Notes: generated by a model from the sequence alone, not told the origin. 64,000 bases of DNA from Rotaria sordida (GCA_905250125.1 CAJNOL010000450.1:7367-71366); one strand, 5' to 3'; shown: positions 26,026-39,163, numbered from the stretch's first letter. Translations and numbers: made by a program.

Positions 26026-26940
26026 TACTTAGGGCGAACCAAAAGTTCGTGTCTCGACGTTGCTTACCATATAGTAAGCTTTAAGAAACTTTTTTCTATA
26101 TGGTCTGATAGAGAAAAGAATGTTCTATTTTTCTATGCTATTTGATCATAGTTCAACTAATATCATGATAATAAATTTTCGATAAGACTTTATTTTTGTT
26201 GTCATTTGTGCTCTAGTAAGATCCGCATTGCAGCATCCAATCCCTTGATACGTTGTATTGACCACTAAAATATACCATAAGATGCAGCGTGAAAGGCTCT
26301 ACAATTTACATAAGACCACTTACTTTAAAGTTGCCCTTTGTGCTTTGAAAATAAACAAAGCTTTGATATGCCAAATTCTGGGCATTGCAAAGATTGGTTG
26401 CACAAAATTTTCCTTCCTTTGAAAACAATTATAATAAGCTTTACTATGAAGATTGTAGAACTTTTCGCGCTGCATCTTGTGGTGTATTTTGTTTTCTTTT
26501 AATAAAAGCATATCAGGTGACGAAATGATGAAAGAACAAAAAATGAAGTCGCCATGTATCAAAAAATTATCAATTTGGCATAGTCGAAATTCGATAGCCC
26601 AAAATTGTGTCCATTTTGAAAGCGAAAAGTGAAACTATAAAATAAGCGGTCTTACGTAAATTGTAGAGCTTTTCACGCTGCATCTTATAGTATATTTTAG
26701 TGGTCAATACAACGTATCAAGGGATTGGATACTGCAATGCGGATCTTACTAGAGCACAAATGACAACAAAAATAAAGTCTTATCGAAAATTTATTATCAC
26801 GATATTAGTTGAACTATGATCAAATAGCATAGAAAAATAGAACATTCTTTTCTCTATCAGACCATATAGAAAAAAAGTTTCTTAAAGCTTACTATATGGT
26901 AAGCAACGTCGAGACACGAACTTTTGGTACGCCCTAAGTA
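26026..26940. mobile_element. Tc1/mariner-like foldback MITE
   Basis: Arms of about 300 bp, 26026-26325 and 26637-26940, are about 95% complementary. They share the tip TACTTAGGGCG, then ACCAAAAGTTCGTGTCTCG. A TA at each tip fits a Tc1/mariner-type TA target. A part of the arm containing the CTACAA and GCTGCATCTT words is present a third time, at about 26455-26491, inside the spacer. No transposase frame. The high arm identity suggests recent activity or gene conversion between arms. Confidence 0.8.
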
Positions 26941-29767
26941 GCTCTCAATCGTCTCTACAAAATGACATATTTTGATCTATGCCTATATATAGATTTGTCA
27001 TAGATGACATCAATTTACTGAAAGGGGTCGAAACTTTTGGGACACCCTACTTTAAATTACATGAAAATATTAAAGTGTGGATGGGGCGTAATGATGAGGA
27101 TTGGAGCCCTGTTGAGTCACACTTTTTAATTTTTTTTTTGACTACCATATATACTGCTTTTTGCGCTATTTGTTAATGAAAATGTCTCTCTAATGTTTTT
27201 TTTTTTCGTGAAGCTTATTTATAAGCCTATAAAATAGTGTATTTTTGTTAATTATTTAGCACATGAAAAATAAGCTTGTCACTATGTAAGGGTAAATATA
27301 TTTCACTATTCCACTAATGTAACTCAAACATTGACTTCGCAAAAGATTCTTCACGATCACTCCAATTCTGACCGGGTCAGAGTCAGTTTTCAGCGTCTGA
27401 TACAAGTCTCTAGAGTGAAGGTCTTTTCCTCACCAAGCATCCACTCCCAGATCCCCTCAGGCTTGGAACTGATCAATTTTTTTTGCCAGACTGGCCCGAC
27501 TCGTTGAAATTCTAGGCGTAATCGGCAGAAAACCGGTACGTTTAAATGCTCCATGAACAAATATAATGCGAAACTCATATAACTATTCGAGTTTATAATC
27601 GTAACAGCTTCTATTTAGTCCATCGCGTTCCGTATATGCTAAAACTAAGAATGAAGAGAGAACATTTTCAAAACTTTTTCATCTAATAACTCAGAAACAA
27701 GTGATATTGAGTACCATCTAATAAGCTGCAAAATTCGATTTATATATTAGACTCCATATTTTTAGTTTTCTTAATATCCGGATCTTGTTACAGTTACATG
27801 AAGTTGGCAAAATCTCCACACCAGAACAAAATCTTTTACAACATTTATGTGTCGAACATATGAACTGGAACTACTGGCAATTGAGAGTTTCTTTGTAATG
27901 GCTGCCTAAATTTGCGTAATTATAATCAATATATTCAACATGATCCGAGGCTCTTATTTTACTATGAGAGCGTGAATTCAAAATTTGGAGCTGCGATTTT
28001 CATGACGACAAGAAATTTGTCGATTAAAAACTTTTGCGCCCATGTTTCTGGTCTGCTAAAACCGTGAAAACCAATAGAAACGAGCAAAGTAGACTAGCTT
28101 CAGTGTCCTAAACACTGATAAAGAAACTGCCAAGAGAAAACAGTGAAAACCAGTAGGCGCTAAAAGTTTAACCAGACCGGTTTGCTGATTCGGTTCCTAA
28201 CTTGCATCCCACGTCTACACTCAACAACATCATTAAATAAGGGTGGGGTATGGGTGTGTTTGAGTAGATATCTCTTCTTAACTTACACGCACACTCCCAG
28301 AGTTCCCGTATTTATTGAGTTCCGTTTGGTTTTCATTTATCATTGCTCTCTTTCTGATTGATTTTTGAGTTCCAAAATCTTCAAGAGTTCAGAACAACTG
28401 AATTTAGATACTGCCAAGAAAATAGTTGTAATTTAGTTCTATCTATTTTATTATGTAGATAGACGTGTAAGTGAAAAATATTAATGAATTCAAGAACTAC
28501 AAGAAATGACAGTAAAAGTCGAAATGTTTTTTTATTTTTGATTAAAACCTCTGGTGCTTCGATATTTCCAGTTCATTTTTCTATTCATATTTTTATTTAG
28601 CAGTAATCAATAAGCATGTCGCCGAATGCAATTATCGTTATCAGTGCAGATTTTTGAATTCAGATTTACTCGAAAAGTAACGTTCATCAACAGTCGATTC
28701 ACTGGATCCTAGATTGACGGAATAAAACAATATAGAGAGCTACAGTTTTCATCTTTAGAAAGAGGAGATAAAGGCACATCAAATCGTATGTTATAGATTG
28801 TTCGATCTAGTCTTTTTGAAGATTTTTAATCTACCTTTTTCAAAAACTAAAGTATCGTATGAGGTGACTGCAGTAAGTTTTCAATTATCAGATATGCATT
28901 CGAACCGCCTATCAAAGATCGTCTCAGATTTTTACATTTAATTCTTCAGAGATTATAGGTATTCTACTCAAAACTCGCAACCAATTTTTCATGCAACTGT
29001 TACAAAAAAAATCATTTTTGTTTTTGCTTTTCTTTTTATTCTATAAGCAACCATTGTTCCGATACTTCTTTTTAGAAAGTTGAATAAAAAAGACGTCAGA
29101 AAACACCTATAATATATAATTTTATGCAATTTCATCTCCTCTTTTCCTATCAATAGTTATTCAAAAAAGTATCCGCCTGCCCTTCTCTTTTGGAATAGGC
29201 ATTAGTAGTTTGCAGTTATTGATCGGGTATTCATATTGTTAGTCAATGAAGGGAAAACATCCTAGATGGAAAAAACAAAAAGTTTGCATTAGATATTATG
29301 AAAAGAAATGTGTAGGAGCAATTTTTAGTCCCTTTCTCAATGACTGAGACTATGAAGAAAAAGTGATCTCAATTGAAACTAAAGATTAAAGTTAAAACTA
29401 GCTGATCATTATATAATCATGTTACAGACAGACGAATACAAGTAAATTTCAGTTTTTAGACTTTACTATAAAGTTTTTAATTTCTTATTTTAATCTAAAA
29501 TTTACATTTCACATAAATGACGAATGTTTTGTTTGTTTTTTAATAACTACAAAAAAAAACATATTTATTTAAAAGAATGAATGAAAAACATTTCGTACCA
29601 CAGGTTTTCTTCATGAATAGAATTTCAATTGAAGAAAATCATCACCTACATGACATCTTATCTTCAACTCTCACTGTATTTTTCAATAGATAACAATTCA
29701 CAAAAGAAAAAGAATGAAAATAAAATTTAAAAAAAAGAACGAAAGAAAGAAAAATCTAATTTTTTAA
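26941..29767. other. Intergenic, no gene recognised
   Basis: 27027-27048 (TCGAAACTTTTGGGACACCC) looks like a lone Tc1/mariner terminal repeat next to the foldback. 27390-27580 is less AT-rich than its surroundings with a 62-codon frame I cannot place. 28058-28160 has two direct copies of a GTGAAAACCA word. A telomere-like GGGTGGGGTATGGGTGTG is at 28241-28258. 28700-28780 resembles the start of the intronic repeat at 42640. Confidence 0.4.
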
Positions 29768-31352
29768 CTATCGAACTATAACACCTTGAGCCAATCTAGC
29801 ATGATCGTCAAGAATATGTTTCATATCATCACAACAACGATTTCCAGGTATTGAAGATGAATTTGGTGGAGAAGAAGGAGGAAATATAAGACGACAAAAA
29901 GGTTTAGTTTTTGTCGATTGTGAAGCATTGCTTTTAGTATCAGATGATGATGATGATGATGAACTTCCACCATTAAGTTTATTTTGAATAGATGTATGCG
30001 TTTTATGTCGAATATAATGATTATAATATGGATTTTGATGTAAAACAAACATACATCGTGGTAGTACGACAATTTCAGGTCGTTTACTAACTTCACCAAC
30101 ACGACAACCTGGATGCCAAACAAGAATTTGTGCACTATTAGCCTGGAGGAAAAGAAAGAAACAAAACGATGACGAATAAATATGAACAAGTTATTAATAA
30201 AATTTACATTTGGAGGATAGAGTACACAAGTTGGTATACGTATATTTTGTTTGAGAATTTCAGGTTGAATTGGTATTGGATCAGATATAAGTGTTGCACG
30301 TGAACCTTGTGGTTTAGTTGGATCGATATTTATTTCAAGATTCATTTGCCAACTTATTGTTTTAAGTACAATTATTGAACCGGTTTTAACATTCATTGCA
30401 ACAAGCCATGTATAAAAATTTTGATGACGTTTTACATTTGTTAAACGTGATAAACGTTCATTACTTGTTGGAATATCCCATGTTATATGTGGATAAAAAT
30501 TATCATTCATAAGAACTTTTATCGTTTGATAATCTAAACATGGTCCATGAAGTTCAATTACTTCACATTTTGAACCATAAAATGGATAATTACGTCCATC
30601 AGAATCTGATATCATTGGATTTTGACCAGATACTAATTGAGGAAATTCCCAACTTGAATAACCCCAATCACCATATGAATTTAAAAAATCCATACGTGTA
30701 CATGATTGTATCCAACCAATTTTCCAATGTTCACCTTCATCTAATGGAGGAAATTGAATAGTAGCTGTAGAACTAAAAATTTCCAAAAAAAAAAAAACAG
30801 AAAATTAAATTTGACTGTTTTTTTTTTTATTTTATTTTTGGTTTTATATACCGAAAATGTGGTGTTCGATATTTTAAAACAGCTGAACTTTTTTCATCTA
30901 TTATAGTTGGACGATTTTCAATTTTAGCCTCAAGTTCAAGTATACGGATTGGTAATATAGATTGTTGAGGTTTTTCATTTGTTGTTGTTGTTCGTGTGAC
31001 ATTCATACGTTTTGTTTTATCAATTAATCGACCCATTAAATTCATACTGTTGTCAACTGTCGTTGAAATCGTTTGTAATTGTTGAACATTGAGAAAGGCC
31101 TATATTTTACAGTGAAGAAAAAAAAGAATATTAGTAAATGCAAAACATTCACTTATACTCATCAACGAGAGAGAAAAAAAAATGACCATGAATTTATATT
31201 ACGTTGTCTTATCTGATTCATAAAGGTAAGTTAATTATTTTTAAGGATGTTTTAAATTTAGGTTTTTTTTTTTGTGTGTGTACCTGAGAATAAAAAGAAA
31301 TTTCACCAGACGGATAACCACTAGTAGAATATGAATATGTATAAAATTGCAT
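29768..31352 (-). CDS. FAM78: FAM78 family protein
   Basis: Four exons join in frame: 31284-31352, 30852-31099, 30208-30772 and 29768-30142, giving 418 residues. The central part matches vertebrate FAM78A/B along its length: LKYRTPHFR, then WKIGWIQSCTRMDF, GDWGYSSWEFPQL, AISDSDG-like ISDSDGRNYPFYG, MNDNFYPHITWDIP, YTWLVAMN and a C-terminal ANSAQILVWHP. Human paralogues are about 260-283 residues; this one is longer, with a Gln/Thr-rich N-terminal stretch of about 75 residues and a C-terminal tail with a serine run and poly-Pro/Ser. No signal peptide or membrane segment. The molecular function of FAM78 proteins is not established. Vertebrates have two paralogues; I see one here and cannot say which it corresponds to. 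Start MQFYTYSY is the only ATG in the first exon. Confidence 0.92.
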
Positions 31353-33642
31353 AGTATATATTCTCGTTAAATAAATAATAGCATTTATTAACTATTATTA
31401 AGATGAATATTTGTCGTCGTATGTAAAAGTGAGCAAAAAAAATTAAACATATAAATATATAATTTTTTTTGTCATTGATGATGATGTTGAGAAGGTAGTA
31501 ATGTTGTCATCGTCCTTCAAGATCGTCATACTCACCTGTTGCTGGATCCTAAACGTGTATATAACATTCGTTCTGTCGTCTAATGTTAGAGAGTAGTCTT
31601 GCGTTTTTTTTCTCTCTCTCTCTGTATGCCCCCTTTCCTCCTTTTTTGCTATATGTATGCGTGTATGTGTGTCTATTGCTTGTCGATAGGTTTTCGCTAC
31701 TACTACTAAACATTGACGATGACGACAATGACACCAACCAAAAACATCTACGTATATTTGCGTTCTCGTTTGCATAGTATCGAAAAAAAACCAGATAAAG
31801 AATAGGACTAATATGAATAACTTGAAGAAGAACACATCTATATATATATATATGCGCACAGAAACAGACGTTGTCATGTGTCTTGGTTCTCGTCAAAATA
31901 TACGTACAAAAACAACTAATTGAAAAAGAAATAACCTTGTATAGTTTTTTTCTTCTTCTTCTAATTATAGTCCTTTCTTTGTTATATACATACGGTAATT
32001 ATAAAAGTGACTTCTAATATAAAGTAAACAATTAAATAATAGATAAAATGTATTAATTCAATATTTTCATTTTTATAAACATCATCATTATTAATTACTA
32101 TAGTTATCATTATTTTGATTTAATGGTTGTTGTTGATTTTAATCGAATGCATTTCTTTACACATGAAAAAAAAAAGTGGCAAGTTCAATAAACATACATG
32201 CGTATTGGTACGAATGAAAGAGGAAAAAAACGACGAAAAAAAAAAAGAAAAGGTACTGAAGTATGTTTTTTTTTGACGATGTCGTCGTTGTTGATTTTGA
32301 ATAAGGGTAAAATTCAAATTGAAATAAAAAATAAAATACCGATGACCGTCACAAATTTTATGTAGAAAAATATTTATGTATATTAGTTATTGCAGTTGGA
32401 CTGATGATGTTCGATTGAGTATATATGTGTGTGTGTGTGTGTGTGTGTATATGAACAATATTCAAGCATACAAGATATGAATAAAGAAAATGAAAAAATC
32501 AGGACAATGAAGAAAGATAAATAAAGGTAACGGCGACGGGCGACCGTGATATGTTATGTGATTTATTATAAGTACATGATCATCCATTTTTACACATTTT
32601 TAAGATGACACGATAAAGAACGGTAAAAACAAAATCTATTTCTTTTTATTCCCGTTACGAGAAATTAATTATTATTAACCTATAATATCTGTTTATATTT
32701 ATATTACCTATTCAAAAATTTTCGAATGACAATGAATATCTTTCTTCAATGTTTTATTATAATTACAAAATAGAAACGAAACATCATATGACATATTTTT
32801 TTTGTTCTAGACTAAAGAATGATCGGTTTGACATTGAGACACTCTCGAGAGTATACACGAAATTTGATATAGAAATTTAACAAAAATCAAATAATAAAAC
32901 TATGACTTTAAGTGTTCACTGTTGAAATCGAATAACAAAATTACCTTTTTCTTTTTACTATTCTTGTATTCGTTCGAATGAGATGTCAAATATGATGATG
33001 ATGATGATGACAAAAGAGCACATCTGCATCACCAACATTTCTTATTATATGTGAAAAAGAGAGGAAAAGGTTTCATTCTGTGTACGAGTCGTATAGTATA
33101 TGTATATATATGTGTGTGTATGCATACGAACGACAACGACAAAATTACAAATAGAGTCTATCTGCATTTTTTCTTGTCATCTAATTCCTTCCTAAATATG
33201 AGCTAATCTATTTCTTTTTCTTTTTAAACGATGACAATGTACACAAATAATAACAGATGATTTTTTGAATAAAAGGAATAGACAAGTAAATTAATCGTAA
33301 TGATGTAATAGTCTACAGGGTATCTTTTTTTTTTTTGTAAAATATATGGTTTTGTTTGATTCAAAGAACAATATTCAAATTGTTCTCCTACACAATCTTA
33401 TTTAAATAGATCCTTGTTTTATATATGATTAACTTTAAGTTTAAGGACAATACATATGTATATATATATTTCTATATATCTTTAAAATATCATTTCACAC
33501 AAAAAAGCCAGTGCTTCTTGTTTTAATTTTTTTTTTTATTAGATAAATTTTCTCTATATCACAGAATACACATTCAAAAAAAGAAAAAAAAGAAAACAAG
33601 ACACGAAGAAAAAAAAAGTGTAACATAGATATTCTTTATGTT
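31353..33642. other. Intergenic between FAM78 and YTHDC1, microsatellites
   Basis: Holds a TA run at 31839-31853, a GT run at 32426-32448 and a GAT run near 32992-33009. Open frames at 31443-31896 on both strands are simple-sequence artefacts. The left part is the FAM78 upstream region and the right part the YTHDC1 3' flank. Confidence 0.5.
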
Positions 33643-36600
33643 CTAATGACGATATTCACGAGATTTTGAACGATGCCGAGATGATGATTGATAATTATGA
33701 TGATGATGATAATGATGATTTCGATGTGATCTATTTCCATTATCATTTTCTTTATGTGATGATGATGTTGTATGACGAAGAAATGCATTTATTTCTTGTT
33801 CGTACTAATTATCAAAAAATAAAATAATGAAAAAAGAATAATCATAATTTACTTCAGTTGGATTTTGAGATATGGATGATGATGATGATGGTGGCTGAGG
33901 TAAATACATATTCATTGGATCATTATTATAAACTCCACTATGTATACTATGTGAATCATATCCCATTGTATAAAGACCAGTTGGATCATAAACCATTGGA
34001 TAGGTCTAAATAGATCAAAAAACAAAATGAACATTAAATGAAATATAATCTTTGAAATACTACCGTCGATGGAAACATAGTTGGTGTATATCCAGTATAT
34101 GGTGTTTGAGTTTCAAGCATATATTTTACATAATCTTCATATGTCTAAATATGACGAAAGATAACATGAACAAAAAGAAAAAAAAAACATTTGCATTTAA
34201 TCTTACTCCATTAGCCATTATATGTGACATTCTTTTATCGAGATTATTAGGTAATGGTGGATCACCATTACTACGATGTGAATGTTTTCGATTTGGACTA
34301 CGTTTATTACCATGATCCGAATGTGCTGATGCTAATAACAAATAAATTAAAAGAAAAAAAAAAAAAAAAAAAACCTAGTAGTATATTCAATTTCTTCAAA
34401 AATGAAAAGAACTGCTCCTCCCGGTCGCCAGAATAGAAGGTTATAGATGTGATCGTATAATGTAAATGTCTAGAGAATAGAGTTCGGATTCGAAAATTCT
34501 GTACCCCTATACTTCAATCTTTCTTTTTAGATCGTGTTAAAAGATATCCGCTTGTAAGTACAATGTTAATAAACATACGTGATCGATGTCGTCGTTTACG
34601 ATGTGGTTCTTTACTGTTATGTTCTCGACTTCTTGATCGATGACGTCTAAATTAAGATTAAGAGATATCACGAATCATAATGTATTTTATTATATGTAAG
34701 ATAAAGAGACTCGAAATTTTTTTTTTTCTTATAATTCGAGTTCTCAAGTTTTTTGCTAAAACAAAAAAAATAAACATTTGTTTGAAAATAAAACAAATAT
34801 ATATATATATATTATAGTCTCTAATAAATATATTAAAGTTCTTTGATGTATTCTTTTTTTTTCTTTTTTCTTCATGTTCATCATTTATATATATAAATCC
34901 GTCTTGATATCTTGTTTTTTTTTTTGATTGTAATATTTGTAACCAACGATAATTTGCAAAAAAGAAAATATCCCTCTATTAACCAACACCTTTTTTAAAA
35001 GTTCTGTACTGAATTAAATTAGTAGCCAAATTTGTAAGACGATTAATTATTAAATAAAGAGTCACATCTGACCTATGACGATCAATAGATGTAGATGAAC
35101 GATGATTTATATCTTCTGTTGGATTTATTGTTAATGGTGATCGTGATAATTTATGTTTATCGGCTTTTCTTGATATTGATATAATATCAATTGTTGGATC
35201 AGATGGAAATAAACGACATAAAGCTTCAGCACAACGTGGTTCAATTTCCTAAATAATATATATATATATATATATAGAAAATTAAAAAATAATATAGCAT
35301 AAATAAATAAATCATATAAAATATACTTGTCCATCTCGCCCAATTTTAACAGGTTTATTTTCATTCCATGAATTAAATAAATGTAGAGTTTGATTAAATG
35401 GTAAACTTCGTCTAAAACAAAAAAAAACAAATAGTTGGTTTTTATCGACATCAAATTTTTGTCTTCCTCAGAAAATGTTAATTTTGATCTGTAATCCTTA
35501 AGTAAATTCTTAATGTATGAAGCTAAAATTTTTACTATGAGATATCTAACTTGAAATACACATCTTCATTAAAAACAGTAATTTCCCTTCATGTGTGAAT
35601 TTTACTAACCGAGAGACCCAATCAATATAAATAACACCAGAAAAAGCTCGATTGCTCATGCCAGGTGGTAATACCCAATTAATTGGTTGACTATCATGAC
35701 GAGCTTCACATGACATACGTGCAAAACCTTGAAATGCTTTACTTTCAGCAACTGAAAAAATTAAAATAACATTTCGACGTTGCTAAAAACAAAAAAAAAG
35801 AAAATATGTTAAACAAATTTTTGAATTTTTGCTTTTTTTATTTTTATACTCGAAATGCTCGATTAAGTTTATTTTCATTTGCAGGTGGTGTTGACCATAC
35901 ACCCTTAAAAAAATATAAAAATTATATTAAAAAAATTTTTTTATTAATTTATTTACTTTAGCTTTAGCTAATGAAACATTTTCTTCATTTCCACTTTTAA
36001 TTAAAAAATAAACAGTATCATTAAATATATTTTGTAAAGCATTAGTTTCTTTTTCATCAAAAAAAAAAATATTATATATAAATATTATTATTATTTTATT
36101 TATTTTACCATTAATTGATATTGTTTGTACTTCACTTGGAGTTTGTATAACATTCATTGATGTTGATTTATATTGTTCATTTTCTTGTATTATTCTCGGT
36201 TGTGAATCAATAGATTCTTCTATTTTAAAATAATAAAAATTACATCAACATAAATTAAAATTCTCTATCAAATCGGATAGGTAAATTCGATAAATTCTTT
36301 TCTATACGCTGTCGATTTGAATTATATGAGTAATACACATATCGAAAGAAGAAGTGACTTTCGTAGTTGATGTATCTCATGGTGAAGTTATTTTTGAGTT
36401 AAAAGTTTTACTGCGAAATGTAAAGTGACAATAATTATTTTACACACTATTGTTTATGTTCTTTTTGCAATAGTAAATTCAGGATTTCTTTACTTTCAAA
36501 TTCAAATCTTTTCTCATATATGTGATTAAAATATCGATATTTACCATTAGGACAATGATTGGTTGTTGTAAGAATATTTTCATTTGATATTTGAGTTTCA

Positions 36601-37578
36601 AGGTTATTGACGACATGTGTTATTTCATCACTATGTTCCAATATCTAAGTGATAGTATTTTTAAGGACATGAGAAAAGTTGGTTTTTTTTTTTGTCTTTA
36701 TCTTACTTGATCTTCTTCAACGAAGGTATTTTCAGGTTGATTGGATTCTTAAAATAATGAATGAAATTAATTTTTTTTTTTTGTTTTATTAATTAAATGA
36801 AAATTTTTTCTAATAATAGGTGTATCAAGCAGAAATTTAATGTAAAGAACATCTGTTACACTCACTATACAAGCTGTTTCGCACTTTGCATAAAAGATAG
36901 ATTATATGCAATAAATTTTACTGAATAAAATAACATATTGTTTTTAAGATGTTTAGATGAATATTTAATGATTTTTTTTTGTCTTTTATACACTAATCTC
37001 TCTTCGATTATATGAAGAAAAATAAAAATACTTTTTTCGCTTATCATTATTTTTTATTATCAATAGATATTGCTTATCAAAGTAGAATTTTTCTTTCTGC
37101 TTTTTTAAATACATTATTCAAAAGTATCTTTATTATTATTCAATTTGAGATACATTCTACTTATGACTAAGAAACAATTGCACACATATTTTTTCTACTA
37201 GTATAAATCAAGCGTGACAAAAAAAAAACATTTTGTTTACAATTTTCATTAGAAATGTTGATAAATATTCAAGAAAAGAAAAAATGATCAATTATTAAAG
37301 TTTTGAATATAAATACAAAAAAAAAACATCCAAATAGTCTTAAATAAAAAAATCTTTTTTTTTTATCTGAAAATTCTATCATGAAATTACGTTGGAATTC
37401 CCAACTCTATGAATCTTTCACTCTGAAAAAAGTTTTAACAATAAATACATACTTGATACTGATGAAAAATCATCAACATCAATTTCTGGACAAACAAGAT
37501 CAAGTTCAACTATAAAAATATTCATAATTAAGTAAAAACAAAATATTTTTGACAAATTTGTTTCCTACCTCCCGACAT
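33643..37578 (-). CDS. YTHDC1: YTH-domain m6A reader, YTHDC1-like
   Basis: Fifteen exons: 37569-37578, 37453-37509, 36707-36747, 36545-36644, 36109-36218, 35957-36048, 35850-35903, 35610-35782, 35327-35411, 35073-35248, 34579-34646, 34207-34331, 34064-34144, 33853-34005, 33643-33804, about 495 residues. The acidic N-terminus starts [18 protein letters not shown]. The YTH domain reads [79 protein letters not shown] and [12 protein letters not shown]; it closely matches animal YTHDC1, including both cage tryptophans (GVW, NWVLP). The C-terminus is Arg/Ser- and His-rich, as expected for a nuclear splicing regulator. YTHDC1 binds N6-methyladenosine in nuclear RNA. Oddity: exon 36109-36218 is one base short of joining its neighbours in frame; the total, 1487, is not a multiple of three. 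Sits head to head with RPS4. Confidence 0.9.
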
Positions 37579-37965
37579 TTGATCTTTCAATAAAAAAAAA
37601 GAAAAAACACCAAAGGAAAGAACAAAAATAAACCATTTTGATCTTTTTTTCTATCATTAACCTCTATATCGAATTCTATAACACATTTATACATTTAGAA
37701 CAAAAAAAAAAATCTTTTTCTATTAACATTTAAAATTTATAGTTTTTCTATTGAAATATTTCTAAAAAATAATTTTTTTTTTTTTGTAATATAATTTCAA
37801 ATAAAATTTTCATAAACAAGAGATTTGGTATATTCAATATTACAAATCATGGATTGGTTTGTTTTATTCATTTCATATAAAGAAATTGTTACTGTTACTT
37901 TACTTTAAAACTTTTTAACTTTCTTTCTCTTTTTTTTTTTGTAGATCAACTTTAACAACTAAAAT
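37579..37965. promoter_or_regulatory. Shared upstream region of YTHDC1 and RPS4
   Basis: 387 bp between the two start codons, which point away from each other, so both promoters must lie here or overlap. The right end has a long pyrimidine run (37921-37940) followed by GTAG at 37941-37944, 21 bases before the RPS4 ATG. This could be a spliced-leader acceptor, a 5'UTR intron acceptor, or a pyrimidine initiator typical of ribosomal protein genes. No TATA box can be singled out in AT-rich DNA. Confidence 0.55.
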
Positions 37966-39073
37966 ATGGGTGTATGTATTATTAAAATTTTCTGTAAAAA
38001 ATCTATTTTTTTTCTGTTTCTGTAGTATCGTGGTATTCGTAAACATTTAAAACGACTTCATGCACCAAAACATTGGATGCTTGATAAATTGGGTGGTGTA
38101 TTTGCACCAAAACCATCATCTGGTCCACATAAAACACGTGAATGTTTACCATTAATTATATTTTTACGTAATCGATTAAAATATGCATTAACATATAATG
38201 AAGCAAGAAAAATTTGTAAACAACGTCTTATACAAATTGATGGTCGTGTACGAACTGATTTTCTATTTCCAGCTGGTTTTATGGGTTTGTTTAATGAAAT
38301 AGAAAAAAAAAAAATTTTCTTTGTTTTGTTTATTCGATTATGTTTTTTATAGATGTTATTACAATTGAAAAAACAGGAGAACATTTTCGTTTAATTTATG
38401 ATGTTAAAGGACGATTTTGTGTTCATCGTATTTCACCAGAAGAAGCTAAAGTAAGATTGAAAATATTTGTACAACATTAGTTTGTTTACTTCTTTTGTTT
38501 TTTTTCTTTAGTATAAATTATGCAAAGTTAAATCTGTACGAATGGGTCCAAAGAAAGTACCATATATTATAACACATGATGCTCGAACAATTCGTTATCC
38601 GGATCCACATATTAAAGCTAATGATACTGTTCAAGTTGATATTGCTACAGGAAAAATTCAAGAACAGATTAAATTTGATACAGGTATTTTTAATGAAAAA
38701 CAAAAACTTCATTTTTTTTTTTGCATAAGAAATAATTTATTATTTTTTTTTTTATTTAAGGTAATATCGTTATGATTACTGGTGGGCACAATTTAGGTCG
38801 TGTTGGTATCATTCAATCACGTGAACGTCATCCAGGCTCATTTGATATTGTTCATGTTAAAGATGCAAATGGACATACATTTGCTACTCGGTAAAAAAAT
38901 CCGTTGATAAAAAAAAAAAATCAGATTTACATATATAAATTTCTTTTAGTTTGGCTTATGTATTTGTTATTGGTCGTGGACAAAAATCATGGGTATCACT
39001 ACCAGCCGGTAAAGGTATTCGATTATCAGTTGCTGAAGAACGTGATCGACGACTTGCTGGCAAAACTCAATAA
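37966..39073 (+). CDS. RPS4: 40S ribosomal protein S4 (eS4)
   Basis: Six exons join in frame: 37966-37971, 38026-38284, 38353-38450, 38512-38683, 38761-38890 and 38950-39073, giving 262 residues against 263 in human RPS4X. The first exon holds just two codons (Met-Gly). The product starts [20 protein letters not shown], then [47 protein letters not shown] and [15 protein letters not shown]; this is near identical to animal eS4 and covers the N-terminal segment, the S4 RNA-binding region (about 42-104), the central eS4 domain and the KOW motif (about 178-211). It is a structural component of the small ribosomal subunit. The initial residues differ from the usual MARGPKKHLKR by a tyrosine and a glycine. 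MSH2 follows on the same strand after 153 bp. Confidence 0.98.
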
Positions 39074-39157
39074 TAATTATCAACAATGAACTAACATCAT
39101 CATTGCGAAAACAAAAAAGAAAAAAGAATTCTTAATGTTTTCTTTATTTGTTGATAA

Positions 39158-39163
39158 AATAAA
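39158..39163 (+). terminator. RPS4 polyadenylation signal AATAAA
   Basis: AATAAA 85 bases after the RPS4 stop and 64 bases before the MSH2 ATG, so RPS4 3' processing should occur within the short intercistronic gap. Confidence 0.6.

Noticed and set aside
31443-31896. Overlapping open frames on both strands
   Set aside because: Simple sequence (CA/GT, poly-T, TA) with no domain likeness; falls between FAM78 and YTHDC1.
36109-36218. Programmed frameshifting in YTHDC1
   Set aside because: No slippery heptamer or downstream structure stands out, and the family is not known to use it; sequence error or allele is simpler.
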